Of a DNA stretch of 64,000 nucleotides, positions 43,117 through 51,644 are shown in pieces; within the stretch, counting starts at the first letter, position 1; each line of letters starts with the position of its first letter. The notes under the pieces were generated by a model. The model ran no database searches, was not told the DNA's origin, and saw only the letters and a program-made list of their open reading frames with translations. The position numbers and the translations under genes are program-made. This DNA is from JAPOXR01 sp965221815. Lineage in GTDB: Bacteria; Pseudomonadota; Alphaproteobacteria; Rhodobacterales; Rhodobacteraceae. Where the stretch lies: assembly GCA_965221815.1 (NCBI GenBank), contig OZ244915.1:1364001-1428000 (forward strand), written 5' to 3'.

Positions 43117-45138
43117 TTGGAACTATCTGATCTCATCAACCGCCATCCTGATCACTGGGAGCGCGCCTGCGCGCTGCGTGCTATTTCAATGGATGCTGTG
43201 CAAAAGGCCAATTCGGGTCATCCGGGCATGCCAATGGGGATGGCAGATGTGGCAACGGTCTTGTTCGAAAAACATCTGAGATTTCTTGCATCTGAACCTG
43301 ACTGGCCGGATCGTGACCGGTTTGTCCTGTCGGCAGGCCACGGATCCATGCTGCTTTATGCATTATTGTATCTGACCGGTTACAGCCAGTTCACCCAAGA
43401 TCAACTCAAGAGATTTCGTCAACTTGGATCGCTGACGCCGGGCCATCCCGAATACGAATCCGGTAGTGGTGTTGAAACGACGACAGGTCCTCTCGGTCAG
43501 GGATTTGCGAACGCGGTCGGGATGGCCATCGCCGAAGAATCGCTACGCAGTCAATTTGGATCCAAACTGGTTGATCATCGAACCTATGTTCTCGCCGGCG
43601 ATGGATGTCTGATGGAAGGAATCAGCCACGAAGCTGCAGGGTTGGCGGGTAAACTCAAGCTTTCAAGGCTCATCATTCTCTTTGATGATAATAATATCTC
43701 CATTGACGGCCAGGTGTCGCTGGCAGATGTGACGGACCAATTGGCGCGTTTTCAGTCCTATGGCTGGGATACGCAGACGTGCGACGGACATGATCCCGAT
43801 GCGATTGATGCGGCATTGGTGGCAGCCAAATCAAGCCGTCAACCTTCCCTGATCGCATTCAAGACAATTATTGGCTTTGGCTCTCCCAACAAGCAGGGGA
43901 CCGCAGCGGCGCATGGGAGCCCGCTTGGAGATAACGAAATTCAAGACACAAAATCTGCCTATGGCTGGCCGTATGAACCATTCAAAATTCCTGCCCACAT
44001 TATTGACGCATGGCGTGAAACTGGAAGACGCGGTGGGAGCGAGAAACTGGCGTGGCAACAACGTGTCGATCAGCTTTCACCCAAGCTGCACAATCGATTT
44101 GTTGGAACACTGAATGGTGACTTGCCGAAGCGGCTCAATTCTGAATTTGATCGCTTGAAGAAAGAGGCTGCAGGATCCCCAAGATCGATTGCAACGCGTC
44201 AATCTTCTGAAATTGTTCTGTCTGCAATCAATCCTGTTTTGCCGACCATGATCGGCGGCTCGGCGGATCTGACGGGATCAAATAATACCCGCACTGCGGA
44301 TCTGGGAATATTCTCTGACACCAATCGAGCCGGACGGTACATCCATTATGGTGTGCGCGAACATGCCATGGCCGCAGCCATGAACGGAATGGTCTTGCAT
44401 GGCGGAATCCGCGCCTATGGGGGAACATTCTTATGTTTTGCTGATTATGCGCGTCCGGCAATCCGTCTCTCTGCATTGATGGGTATCCCCGTTATTTATG
44501 TGATGACCCATGATTCTATCGGTCTTGGCGAGGACGGTCCGACACATCAACCGGTGGAACATCTTGCCATGCTCAGAGCGACACCACAATTAAGGGTGTT
44601 TCGACCTTGCGATACGGTTGAAACCGCAGAGTCATGGCAATTGGCACTGCAATCAAAGGATATGCCGAGTGTCCTGGTCTTCACACGTCAACCCTTACCC
44701 ACCGTTCGGCAAGAGCATACGCGGGCCAATTATTGTGAACGGGGCGGTTATATCCTTGCCGAGTCTGAGGCGCCCCGCCGCGTGATTCTACTGGCAACCG
44801 GTTCAGAGATCTCGGTGGCCATGGCGGCGCGCCACTTGCTGGAAGAAGGTGGAATTGGCACACGTGTCGTTTCCCTCCCCTGCTGGGAACTTTTCGCTGC
44901 ACAAGATATAACCTATCGTAAGCGTGTGCTCCCACGAGGTCCCGTGAGAATCGGCATCGAAGCCGGGGTCCGCACTGGCTGGGAACAGTGGTTATGCGGC
45001 GAAAGAGGAAGTGCAAAGACATCCGCATTCATCGGAATGGATGGTTTTGGTGCATCGGCGCCGGCTGGGCAGCTTTTCAGTCACTTCGGCATCACGGCAG
45101 AAGATGTCGTGCGACAGGCCGAGCTTTTACTGTCATGA
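43117..45138 (+). CDS. tkt: Transketolase
   Basis: 673 residues from TTG 43117 ('LELSDLINRHPDHWERA'), chosen because GGGAG lies 7 nt upstream and homologues start here; the longer frame adds 28 unlikely residues. TPP motif 'GDGCLMEGISHEAAGLAG' and 'FDDNNISIDG', the substrate-binding 'GHPGMPMGMADV', and C-terminal domains are all present. It exchanges two-carbon units in the pentose-phosphate network and uses erythrose 4-phosphate, which the downstream tetrulose module should produce. Operon with gap and pgk. Confidence 0.95.
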   Translation: MELSDLINRHPDHWERACALRAISMDAVQKANSGHPGMPMGMADVATVLFEKHLRFLASEPDWPDRDRFVLSAGHGSMLLYALLYLTGYSQFTQDQLKRFRQLGSLTPGHPEYESGSGVETTTGPLGQGFANAVGMAIAEESLRSQFGSKLVDHRTYVLAGDGCLMEGISHEAAGLAGKLKLSRLIILFDDNNISIDGQVSLADVTDQLARFQSYGWDTQTCDGHDPDAIDAALVAAKSSRQPSLIAFKTIIGFGSPNKQGTAAAHGSPLGDNEIQDTKSAYGWPYEPFKIPAHIIDAWRETGRRGGSEKLAWQQRVDQLSPKLHNRFVGTLNGDLPKRLNSEFDRLKKEAAGSPRSIATRQSSEIVLSAINPVLPTMIGGSADLTGSNNTRTADLGIFSDTNRAGRYIHYGVREHAMAAAMNGMVLHGGIRAYGGTFLCFADYARPAIRLSALMGIPVIYVMTHDSIGLGEDGPTHQPVEHLAMLRATPQLRVFRPCDTVETAESWQLALQSKDMPSVLVFTRQPLPTVRQEHTRANYCERGGYILAESEAPRRVILLATGSEISVAMAARHLLEEGGIGTRVVSLPCWELFAAQDITYRKRVLPRGPVRIGIEAGVRTGWEQWLCGERGSAKTSAFIGMDGFGASAPAGQLFSHFGITAEDVVRQAELLLS

Positions 45139-45211
45139 CATTGATCGACCGAAGCCAAATTGGGATGAGTGGAGTCAATAAAGTCCAACTGTATGGATCA
45201 GGGAAAAGAAA

Positions 45212-46213
45212 ATGACATTTACACTCGGAATCAACGGGTTCGGGCGAATTGGTAGGAATATACTGCGGGCGCTTTCAGAATCGGGTCGTACCGATCTCCG
45301 TGTCGAGGCGATCAATGACCTGGCTCCGGTCGAATCTCTCGCTCATTTGCTGGAATTCGACTCGGTGCATGGTCGATTTCCAACAGATATCAAGGTCGGT
45401 AATGACAGTATTGATCTGGGTGCTGGTCCGATCAAGGTGACCTCCTTGCGTGAACCTGATGCCTTGCCATGGGAGGGTGTCGATGTGGCCCTGGAATGCA
45501 CCGGGTTTTTCACCAGCCGCAGCGATGCAGCGCGGCATTTGGCGAATGGGTCCAGGAAGGTTCTGGTTTCCGCTCCGGCAACCGAGGCCGACAAGACCAT
45601 CGTTTTTGGTGTCAATCATACCAGTATTGATTCACAGGACCGCGTCATTTCCAATGCATCCTGCACCACCAATTGTCTGGCACCGGTTGCAATGGTTTTG
45701 GCCGAGACCGTTGGAATCAAGAGTGGCTTCATGACGACGGTCCATAGCTATACCGGCGATCAACCGACACTGGATGCAATTCACAAAGATCTTTACCGCG
45801 CGCGCGCGGCGGCGCTGTCGATGATTCCCACTTCGACCGGCGCGGCACGCGCCGTCGGACTGGTGTTGCCTGAGCTGGCAGGTAAACTGGATGGTGTGGC
45901 AATCCGCGTGCCCACACCCAACGTTTCACTTGTCGACCTGACCTTCCTGCCCCGGCAGGAAACAACCGCAGACGTCATCAATTCACATATCAAACAGGCG
46001 GCGCAGGGTGCATTGGCAGGTATCCTCGGTTATACTGAAAAGCCAAATGTGTCAGCTGACTTTAACCATGACCCGCGTTCATCAATTTTTCATGCTGATC
46101 AGACAAGAATGATGCAGGGAGGCCTGTGTCGCGTTTTGGCCTGGTATGACAATGAATGGGGTTTCTCCAATCGAATGTTGGATACAGCTGGTTACATGGC
46201 GAAGCTTTCGTAG
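45212..46213 (+). CDS. gap: Glyceraldehyde-3-phosphate dehydrogenase, type I
   Basis: 333 residues. N-terminal 'GINGFGRIGRNILRAL' NAD site, catalytic Cys at about 152 ('ISNASCTTNCLAPVAM'), 'IPTSTGAARAVGLVLPEL' and C-terminal 'WYDNEWGFSNRM'. It follows tkt by 73 bp and precedes pgk by 10 bp. Confidence 0.96.
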   Translation: MTFTLGINGFGRIGRNILRALSESGRTDLRVEAINDLAPVESLAHLLEFDSVHGRFPTDIKVGNDSIDLGAGPIKVTSLREPDALPWEGVDVALECTGFFTSRSDAARHLANGSRKVLVSAPATEADKTIVFGVNHTSIDSQDRVISNASCTTNCLAPVAMVLAETVGIKSGFMTTVHSYTGDQPTLDAIHKDLYRARAAALSMIPTSTGAARAVGLVLPELAGKLDGVAIRVPTPNVSLVDLTFLPRQETTADVINSHIKQAAQGALAGILGYTEKPNVSADFNHDPRSSIFHADQTRMMQGGLCRVLAWYDNEWGFSNRMLDTAGYMAKLS

Positions 46214-46223
46214 GGACAGAAGA

Positions 46224-47483
46224 TTGAGAAAGCGGACATGGCAACGTCTGGATGACCTGGATCTCGCTGGAAAACGTGTGCTGGTCCGTGTCGACTTCAA
46301 TGTCCCGATACACGATGGACATGTGACGGATACAACCCGAATCAAGTGCAGTCTGCCAACCATAGAAGCCATTCTGAATCAGGGTGGGTTGCCCATCCTG
46401 ATCTCCCATCTTGGTCGTCCACGGTCAAGATCCGATCGGAACTGCTCGCTCGCCGCCATTGTCCCCTGCCTGGAGACAATCGCACAGGTCCCGGTCGCGT
46501 TTTGCCCTGAAACAGTTGGCCCAACGGCCGAGGCGGCCTCCCGGGACTCCCCAAGCGGTACGATCCTTCTGCTGGAAAATCTCCGCTTTGATCCGCGGGA
46601 AATACAAAATGATGACAGTTTTGCTGCGTCGCTGGCGCGTCTTGGTGATGTCTATTGCAATGATGCGTTTTCTGCCTCGCATCGCGCCCATGCTTCGATC
46701 ACAGCCATTGCAACCCGGCTGCCCGGTTGTGTTGGCCGCTTGATGGAGGCCGAACTCAACGCACTGGAATCAGCCTTGTCGACCCCCGAACGACCGGTGA
46801 TCGCCGTGATCGGCGGTGCCAAGATTTCAACAAAACTCCAGCTGATCGACAATCTGCTTGATCAAACGGATATTTTGGTCGTGGGTGGTGCGATGGCCAA
46901 CAGTTTTCACAGGGCGCGTGGTTTCCCAACGGGTCGATCGTTGACGGAGCCTGAATTGCTGCCCACGGCACGCAAGATTCTGGCCAAGGCGGCGCAGATC
47001 CCCTGCCAATTGGTCTTGCCCTCGGATTCAATAATCGCTGCAGACATGAAAGCGGGTACCGAATCAAGGGAAGCAGATTTGTCTGACTGTCCGGATGATA
47101 TGATGATACTGGATATTGGAAGCAAGACTGTCGGGCAAATTGCCCGTTTGATCAAACAATCCCGGACATTGGTCTGGAACGGCCCCCTCGGTGCATTCGA
47201 GATTCCCCCCTTCGATGCAGGCACACGCTCCCTTGCACTGTTAGCCGCGCAACTGACGCGGGCCGGACAATTACGAACCTATGCGGGCGGCGGTGATACT
47301 GTCGCGGCACTGAATCATTGTGGCGCCACCACAGATTTTACCTATGTTTCAACTGCCGGTGGTGCGTTTCTGGAGTGGATGGAGGGTCGGCAACTTCCCG
47401 GAATTGTCGCTTTGGAAAAACACACTCCACGCGCCGATGGTGCCCTTTCCGCCTGCGCCCGCTCGAGCGCCACCTTCGAGTAG
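46224..47483 (+). CDS. pgk: Phosphoglycerate kinase
   Basis: 419 residues from TTG 46224 ('LRKRTWQRLDDLDLAGKRVL'); upstream in-frame codons lie inside gap and do not look like Pgk, and no ATG fits. 'VRVDFNVPIHDGHVTDTTRI', 'LPILISHLGRPRSR', 'VIAVIGGAKISTKLQLIDNL' and C-terminal 'TYAGGGDTVAALNHCG' are diagnostic. The second gene here with a TTG start. Confidence 0.95.
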   Translation: MRKRTWQRLDDLDLAGKRVLVRVDFNVPIHDGHVTDTTRIKCSLPTIEAILNQGGLPILISHLGRPRSRSDRNCSLAAIVPCLETIAQVPVAFCPETVGPTAEAASRDSPSGTILLLENLRFDPREIQNDDSFAASLARLGDVYCNDAFSASHRAHASITAIATRLPGCVGRLMEAELNALESALSTPERPVIAVIGGAKISTKLQLIDNLLDQTDILVVGGAMANSFHRARGFPTGRSLTEPELLPTARKILAKAAQIPCQLVLPSDSIIAADMKAGTESREADLSDCPDDMMILDIGSKTVGQIARLIKQSRTLVWNGPLGAFEIPPFDAGTRSLALLAAQLTRAGQLRTYAGGGDTVAALNHCGATTDFTYVSTAGGAFLEWMEGRQLPGIVALEKHTPRADGALSACARSSATFE

Positions 47484-47909
47484 CAGCACCACAAACCAGA
47501 GGTTCATGTCGAAAGCACCTTCCATGAAGGGAGTAACTCTCAGCCAGCGGACAAGGCGTCCTCGTAATGCCTTGCCTGCCCTGGTATGCCGCTCGTCCCA
47601 CCACTGCCAAGACTTCGGAGTTCCACGCCGAAAGCGGCCTTGTCGGCAAAACCTTGATTGAGTAGCAAATGAAGCCGTTGCTCAACCTTGCTGTTGAGCG
47701 AATCCCATTCCGCCGCTTGTCGTTCAAGTTCCGCACCGTTGTGCGGAGGTTCTCCCCCGGCGCCCTCTTCCGCTACAGAGTCCCCAACCACAAGGAACAA
47801 GGCCAAGCGCGACACGCAGCCTCACCCGGTAGCGTACGAATTCAATACGAACAAGGTTCGACAATTTGTTGCCGATACGGCAATGAGCAAAGTAGATACC
47901 TTTACGACA
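47484..47909. other. Start of a decayed island after pgk; no gene recognised
   Basis: Overlapping short frames on both strands (47540-47815 minus, 'KVEQRLHLLLNQGFADKAAF' is the most protein-like). Base composition differs from pgk. Nothing recognised. Confidence 0.35.
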
Positions 47910-48230
47910 TTAGTTACCTCGTTCTATAGCAAAACAATCAGGTTGCGCTCGCACTCGGTGCGCCTGTGCAAGCTCGTAAGCAGCCTGCATCCGCATCCAG
48001 TGCTCGGCAGTGCCCCAGCCGATGTCCTCCAGCGCCAGCGCCATGTACGCCGACACGCCCGCCTTGCCGTTCAGCAGCCGTGACAGTGTTCCGCGCTCGC
48101 AGCCGCGCCGCGCCGCCGTCTCGGTTACGTTCCAGCCCACATCGTCCATGCTCTCGCGGATCAGTTAGCCCAAGTGCGGCGGGTTCAGCATTGGGCCGAC
48201 GCGATCGCTCGCAATGTCGTTCATGGTCAT
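47910..48230 (-). pseudogene. HigA-family antitoxin with an internal stop codon
   Basis: From ATG 48230: 'MTMNDIASDRVGPMLNPPHLG', then TAA (48165-48167) where homologues have Glu or a similar residue, then 'LIRESMDDVGWNVTETAARR', 'GTLSRLLNGKAGVSAYMALA' and 'GWGTAEHWMRMQAAYEL'. The frame is otherwise intact, so a single base change inactivated it, although an ATG at 48149 could restart a protein with the HTH. It follows the decayed higB, the usual order. Confidence 0.82.
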
Positions 48231-48243
48231 CGCTCCCCTTGTG

Positions 48244-48537
48244 TCAGTGAGAGTCGATCAGGTCCACGTCCACGGCCTCGCCATCCTCGAAATAGAACAC
48301 CACGCGCCAGTTGCCGGAGACACGAACGCTCTACTGGCCCGCTCGGTCGCCCTTCAGCGGATGCAGCCGGAAGCCCGGCGCGTCGGCATCGCCCGGATGC
48401 GCCGCCGACGGTGCGAGCCGAACCAATGATGCTGACAATAAACAAGACTTCCTGCATTGCCTTGTGATCTCCTGCCTCCTATAGTGCCGCTCAAGCGCCG
48501 CTCGGGCTAAATGCCAATGGTCAAATGGCTTTCTCAT
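48244..48537 (-). pseudogene. HigB-family toxin with an amber codon
   Basis: 'AHPGDADAPGFRLHPLKGDR' followed by AGQ, then TAG (48331-48333) in place of the expected Trp, then 'SVRVSGNWRVVFYFEDGEAV' to 'DVDLIDSH'. These are the C-terminal two thirds of HigB, an mRNA-cleaving RelE-fold toxin. The N-terminal part is not recognisable. Thirteen bases before higA. Both genes of the pair carry nonsense codons. Confidence 0.8.
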
Positions 48538-48651
48538 CGCCCGACTGTTGAGCGGTCAGGAAGCGCGACAGGGATGCCATTCGGCGCGTTGATGTCACAC
48601 TCCACGCGCCGGGACTCATGAATAAGTTCAGCTACAACAAGGCGCGTCAAC

Positions 48652-49188
48652 ATGGCAAACGGAACCGAAGTCTCTGTTCGATGTGTTGGACCGTCTTCAT
48701 CACTCAACAAGGAGCCGGTGATGATCCTTGTCGATGACTATAACAAGTGTATCCTTGACGGATTACACGGTGCCAACCTGGCACGAACCAATCGAGAGTC
48801 TCTGCATGGTGTCTACGCGATGATCAAGGGCAGTGCCGAACATATTCACTTTGTCTTTGTCACCGGCGTGAGCGCGTTCTCGAAGGTCAGCCTGTTCGTA
48901 GATCTCAACAACCTCAGGGATATCAGTCTGGATCCCCGATTTGCCACGATCTGCGGTTATACCGATGACGATATCGACACGGTGTTTGCCCCCGAGCTCG
49001 ACGGGCTGGACCGGGATCTGATCTGTCTCTGGGACAACGGCTACGGGAAAACCCGGCTCTACAATTCTTTCGATATGCTGCGACTCTTGCGAAAACGGGA
49101 GTTTGAACCCTACTGGTTCAAGGCGGGTTCACCAACCTCTTTCTTCGAAACCCTGAAGACGCAACCCGTCAGTTGGTGCGAACAATGA
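48652..49188 (+). pseudogene. AAA-ATPase-like/PD-(D/E)XK family protein, internal fragment
   Basis: A 178-codon frame. 'KEPVMILVDDYNKCILDGLH', 'FVFVTGVSAFSKVSLFVDLN', 'NLRDISLDPRFATICGYTDDD', 'GLDRDLICLWDNGYG' and 'EFEPYWFKAGSPTSFFETL' match the central part of the large (about 520 aa) AAA-ATPase-like proteins that end in a PDDEXK_9 nuclease domain. The Walker A end and the nuclease domain are both missing. It runs directly into the tpi start (stop overlaps ATG), so insertion or deletion placed it there. Confidence 0.75.
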
Positions 49189-49967
49189 CCATCGCGTCTT
49201 ATTGGATCGGCACAAGCTGGAAAATGAACAAAGTGCTCTCTGAAGCGCTTGACTTCGCCAATGTTCTCAAGGGTGCCGATGTGACCACCGACCATCGCAT
49301 TCAGTGTTTTGTGATTCCGCCCTTCACTGTATTGCGCGAAGTGCAGGCTGTTCTGGCAGAGACCAGCGTCAAAACCGGCGCTCAAAATATGCATTGGGCC
49401 GATCAAGGCGCATGGACCGGTGAGGTGTCGCCACTTATGCTACGCGACTGCGGGGCCGAGATCGTCGAACTGGGGCATTCAGAACGCCGTGCGTATTTCA
49501 ATGAAACCGATGAAACCGTCGGCCTGAAATCCGCCGCTGCCGTGCGCCATGGTCTTATCCCGCTGATTTGCATCGGCGAAACACGGGAAGAGCGCGAGGC
49601 CGGTCTGGCCAGCACTGTGTTGGCCCGGCAGGTTCGTGCATCCCTTGACCCGGTGGCCGCGATAAACCCGGACGCAATCGTCCTGCTTGCCTATGAACCG
49701 GTCTGGGCGATTGGAGATGGTGGTATCCCGGCAAGCTCCGAATATGCAGATGCACGCCAGAAAGACATCATCCGAGTCGCTAGCGCGGTCATGGGTCGGC
49801 GTGTGCCCTGCCTCTATGGCGGTTCGGTCAACCCAAAGAACTGTGCCGAACTGATCGCTTGTGATCATATCGACGGGCTGTTCATCGGGAGGTCTGCCTG
49901 GAAGGTCAATGGCTATCTGGATATTCTATCAAGATGTGCCATGAGACTTGGAGAGGAAAAAACATGA
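49185..49967 (+). CDS. Triosephosphate-isomerase-like protein, probably L-erythrulose-1-phosphate isomerase
   Basis: 260 residues, TIM barrel. ATG 49185 overlaps the stop of the upstream fragment. Catalytic Lys (K13), His ('VELGHSERRAYFNE') and Glu ('LLAYEPVWAIGDGG') of TPI are kept, but the N-terminal motif reads 'IGTSWKMN': the invariant Asn of classical TPI ('NWK') is Ser. This and its neighbours (RpiB-like, EryC-like) fit the tetrulose-phosphate isomerase (EryH/LerI/TpiA2) group of erythritol/threitol pathways. It could also serve as the TPI for the nearby gap-pgk genes if no other tpiA exists. ATGA overlap with the next gene. Confidence 0.82.
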   Translation: MTIASYWIGTSWKMNKVLSEALDFANVLKGADVTTDHRIQCFVIPPFTVLREVQAVLAETSVKTGAQNMHWADQGAWTGEVSPLMLRDCGAEIVELGHSERRAYFNETDETVGLKSAAAVRHGLIPLICIGETREEREAGLASTVLARQVRASLDPVAAINPDAIVLLAYEPVWAIGDGGIPASSEYADARQKDIIRVASAVMGRRVPCLYGGSVNPKNCAELIACDHIDGLFIGRSAWKVNGYLDILSRCAMRLGEEKT

Positions 49968-50419
49968 AACTCGCAGTGGCAGGGGACAGTGCAGGCGAAG
50001 GCCTTGCAAAAATTCTCGCGGAGCATCTGAGCGGATCGTATGACGTCAGCGAGATCTCGCGCACAGACGATGGTCCGGACGCATTTTATGCCAATCTCTC
50101 CGATCGCGTGGCGAACGCAGTACTGGACGGGACCTTTGAGAGGGCCATTCTCGTATGCGGAACGGGTATCGGGGTCGCACTCAGCGCAAACAAGGTGCCC
50201 GGCATCCGGGCCGCGCAATGCCATGACGTCTACTCTGCCGAACGCGCCGCCCTGTCTAACAATGCGCAAATCATCACCATGGGCTCGCGTGTCATTGGAC
50301 CTGAACTGGCCAAGTCGATCGCGGAGGCGTTTCTGGCACAAAGTTTCGATCCAAACGGACGTTCTGCCGACAATGTGCAAGCCATCAATGAAGTTGACGC
50401 CAAATACAACAAGGGCTGA
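49964..50419 (+). CDS. RpiB-like isomerase, probably D-erythrulose-4-phosphate isomerase
   Basis: 151 residues of the RpiB/LacAB family: 'KLAVAGDSAGEGLAKILAEH', 'RAILVCGTGIGVALSANKVP' (anion hole), 'AAQCHDVYSAERAALSNNAQ' and 'ITMGSRVIGPELAKSI'. The catalytic Cys of classical RpiB ('VCGTG') is present. Position between EryH-like and EryC-like genes suggests it turns D-erythrulose 4-phosphate into D-erythrose 4-phosphate (EryI/DerI) rather than acting on ribose 5-phosphate. Confidence 0.85.
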   Translation: MKLAVAGDSAGEGLAKILAEHLSGSYDVSEISRTDDGPDAFYANLSDRVANAVLDGTFERAILVCGTGIGVALSANKVPGIRAAQCHDVYSAERAALSNNAQIITMGSRVIGPELAKSIAEAFLAQSFDPNGRSADNVQAINEVDAKYNKG

Positions 50420-50457
50420 TCGCGTTCGGCGACATCTACCGATGGAGGCATCTTGCG

Positions 50458-51390
50458 ATGGGCTTAACGCTTTCCTTGAATACCAATCCGCTCGTTAATC
50501 GTTTCGCGCGCCCCGCCGACCTGCTCGAAACAACGGCGCGTGATCTCCGGATCCGCAACTTGCAATTGACGCATGAGTTCATCAACCCAAGCTGGAATGC
50601 GGCGATCATCCGGCGACTCGTTCGCGAAATGAATAGGTCCAGCGCGCGAACCGGTGTCCGAATTACCTCTGGCATGACCGGGCCATATGGTAGGCTCAAC
50701 CATTTTGGGCATCCCGATCCTGACATCCGAGACTATTACGTCGATTGGTTCAAGACATTCGCTGACATCATCGGTGATCTGGGTGGACGGGCTGTCGGTA
50801 CCCAGTTCGCCATCTTTACCTATGAAGATTACGATGATCCCGGCCGGCGAGAGGCACTCATCCAGGTCGCGATCGACTGTTGGACAAAGGTCGCCGAACA
50901 TGCCAAATCGGCCGGTCTCGAACATATATTCTGGGAGCCGATGAGCATCGAGCGCGAGTTCGGAGAGACCATCGAAAAAGCCTTGACGTTACAGAGACGG
51001 ATCAGCGCCGCCAATATGGCACTGCCGATGTGGATGATGGCCGATATTGATCATGGCGACGTCACCTCCGCGAACCCTGATGATATTGACCCCTATGCCT
51101 GGGCCAAAGCAGTGCCCAAAGTCTCTCCCATTATCCATATCAAGCAAAGCTTGATGGACAAGGGCGGCCACAGACCCTTCACGGCAGAGTTTAATGCCAG
51201 AGGCCGAATTACACCCGAAAAGCTGATACGGGCTCTTGCCGAGGGCGGCGCCAGGGACAATGAAATCTGCCTCGAACTCAGTTTCAAAGAGCGCGAGCCG
51301 GATGACCGTGTGGTTGTCGAACAGATCGCGGAAAGCATTGCTTACTGGGCACCACATATCGACAGCGGCAGAGATGCGCTGACCGTCTGA
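50458..51390 (+). CDS. EryC-like tetrulose-phosphate epimerase (xylose-isomerase-like TIM barrel)
   Basis: 310 residues, AP-endonuclease-2/xylose-isomerase-like barrel. 'GLEHIFWEPMSIEREFGETI' and 'MMADIDHGDVTSANPDDIDP' supply Glu, Asp and His metal ligands, with 'HIKQSLMDKGGHRPFTAEFN' and 'EICLELSFKEREPDD'. Brucella EryC, of this type, racemises/epimerises L-3-tetrulose 4-phosphate (D-erythrulose 1-phosphate). SD GGAGG precedes the ATG. Together with the previous two genes this gives the last three steps to erythrose 4-phosphate; the kinase (EryA) and dehydrogenase (EryB) are not in the window. Confidence 0.82.
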   Translation: MGLTLSLNTNPLVNRFARPADLLETTARDLRIRNLQLTHEFINPSWNAAIIRRLVREMNRSSARTGVRITSGMTGPYGRLNHFGHPDPDIRDYYVDWFKTFADIIGDLGGRAVGTQFAIFTYEDYDDPGRREALIQVAIDCWTKVAEHAKSAGLEHIFWEPMSIEREFGETIEKALTLQRRISAANMALPMWMMADIDHGDVTSANPDDIDPYAWAKAVPKVSPIIHIKQSLMDKGGHRPFTAEFNARGRITPEKLIRALAEGGARDNEICLELSFKEREPDDRVVVEQIAESIAYWAPHIDSGRDALTV

Positions 51391-51644
51391 TGCGACCCGG
51401 TTGTTGCAGACCCTGATTCTGGCACTCTACCAAAGCGCCATTGATATCGGACAATGTCCACATCGCTAACCCGCATATCTCAAAGCCGGGGTTCCACAGG
51501 CGGGGGGTCTGCGTCTTGGGCATGCGGATCTGGGCGGTGTCATTCATCATGCGGGGTGCCGCGGTCGGGATCGGGTTGGTCGAGGTCGTTGTAATCGTCT
51601 TTTTGTGGAAGCTGGAAGCTGCCGGCTTTCAGAATTTTGGGCGG

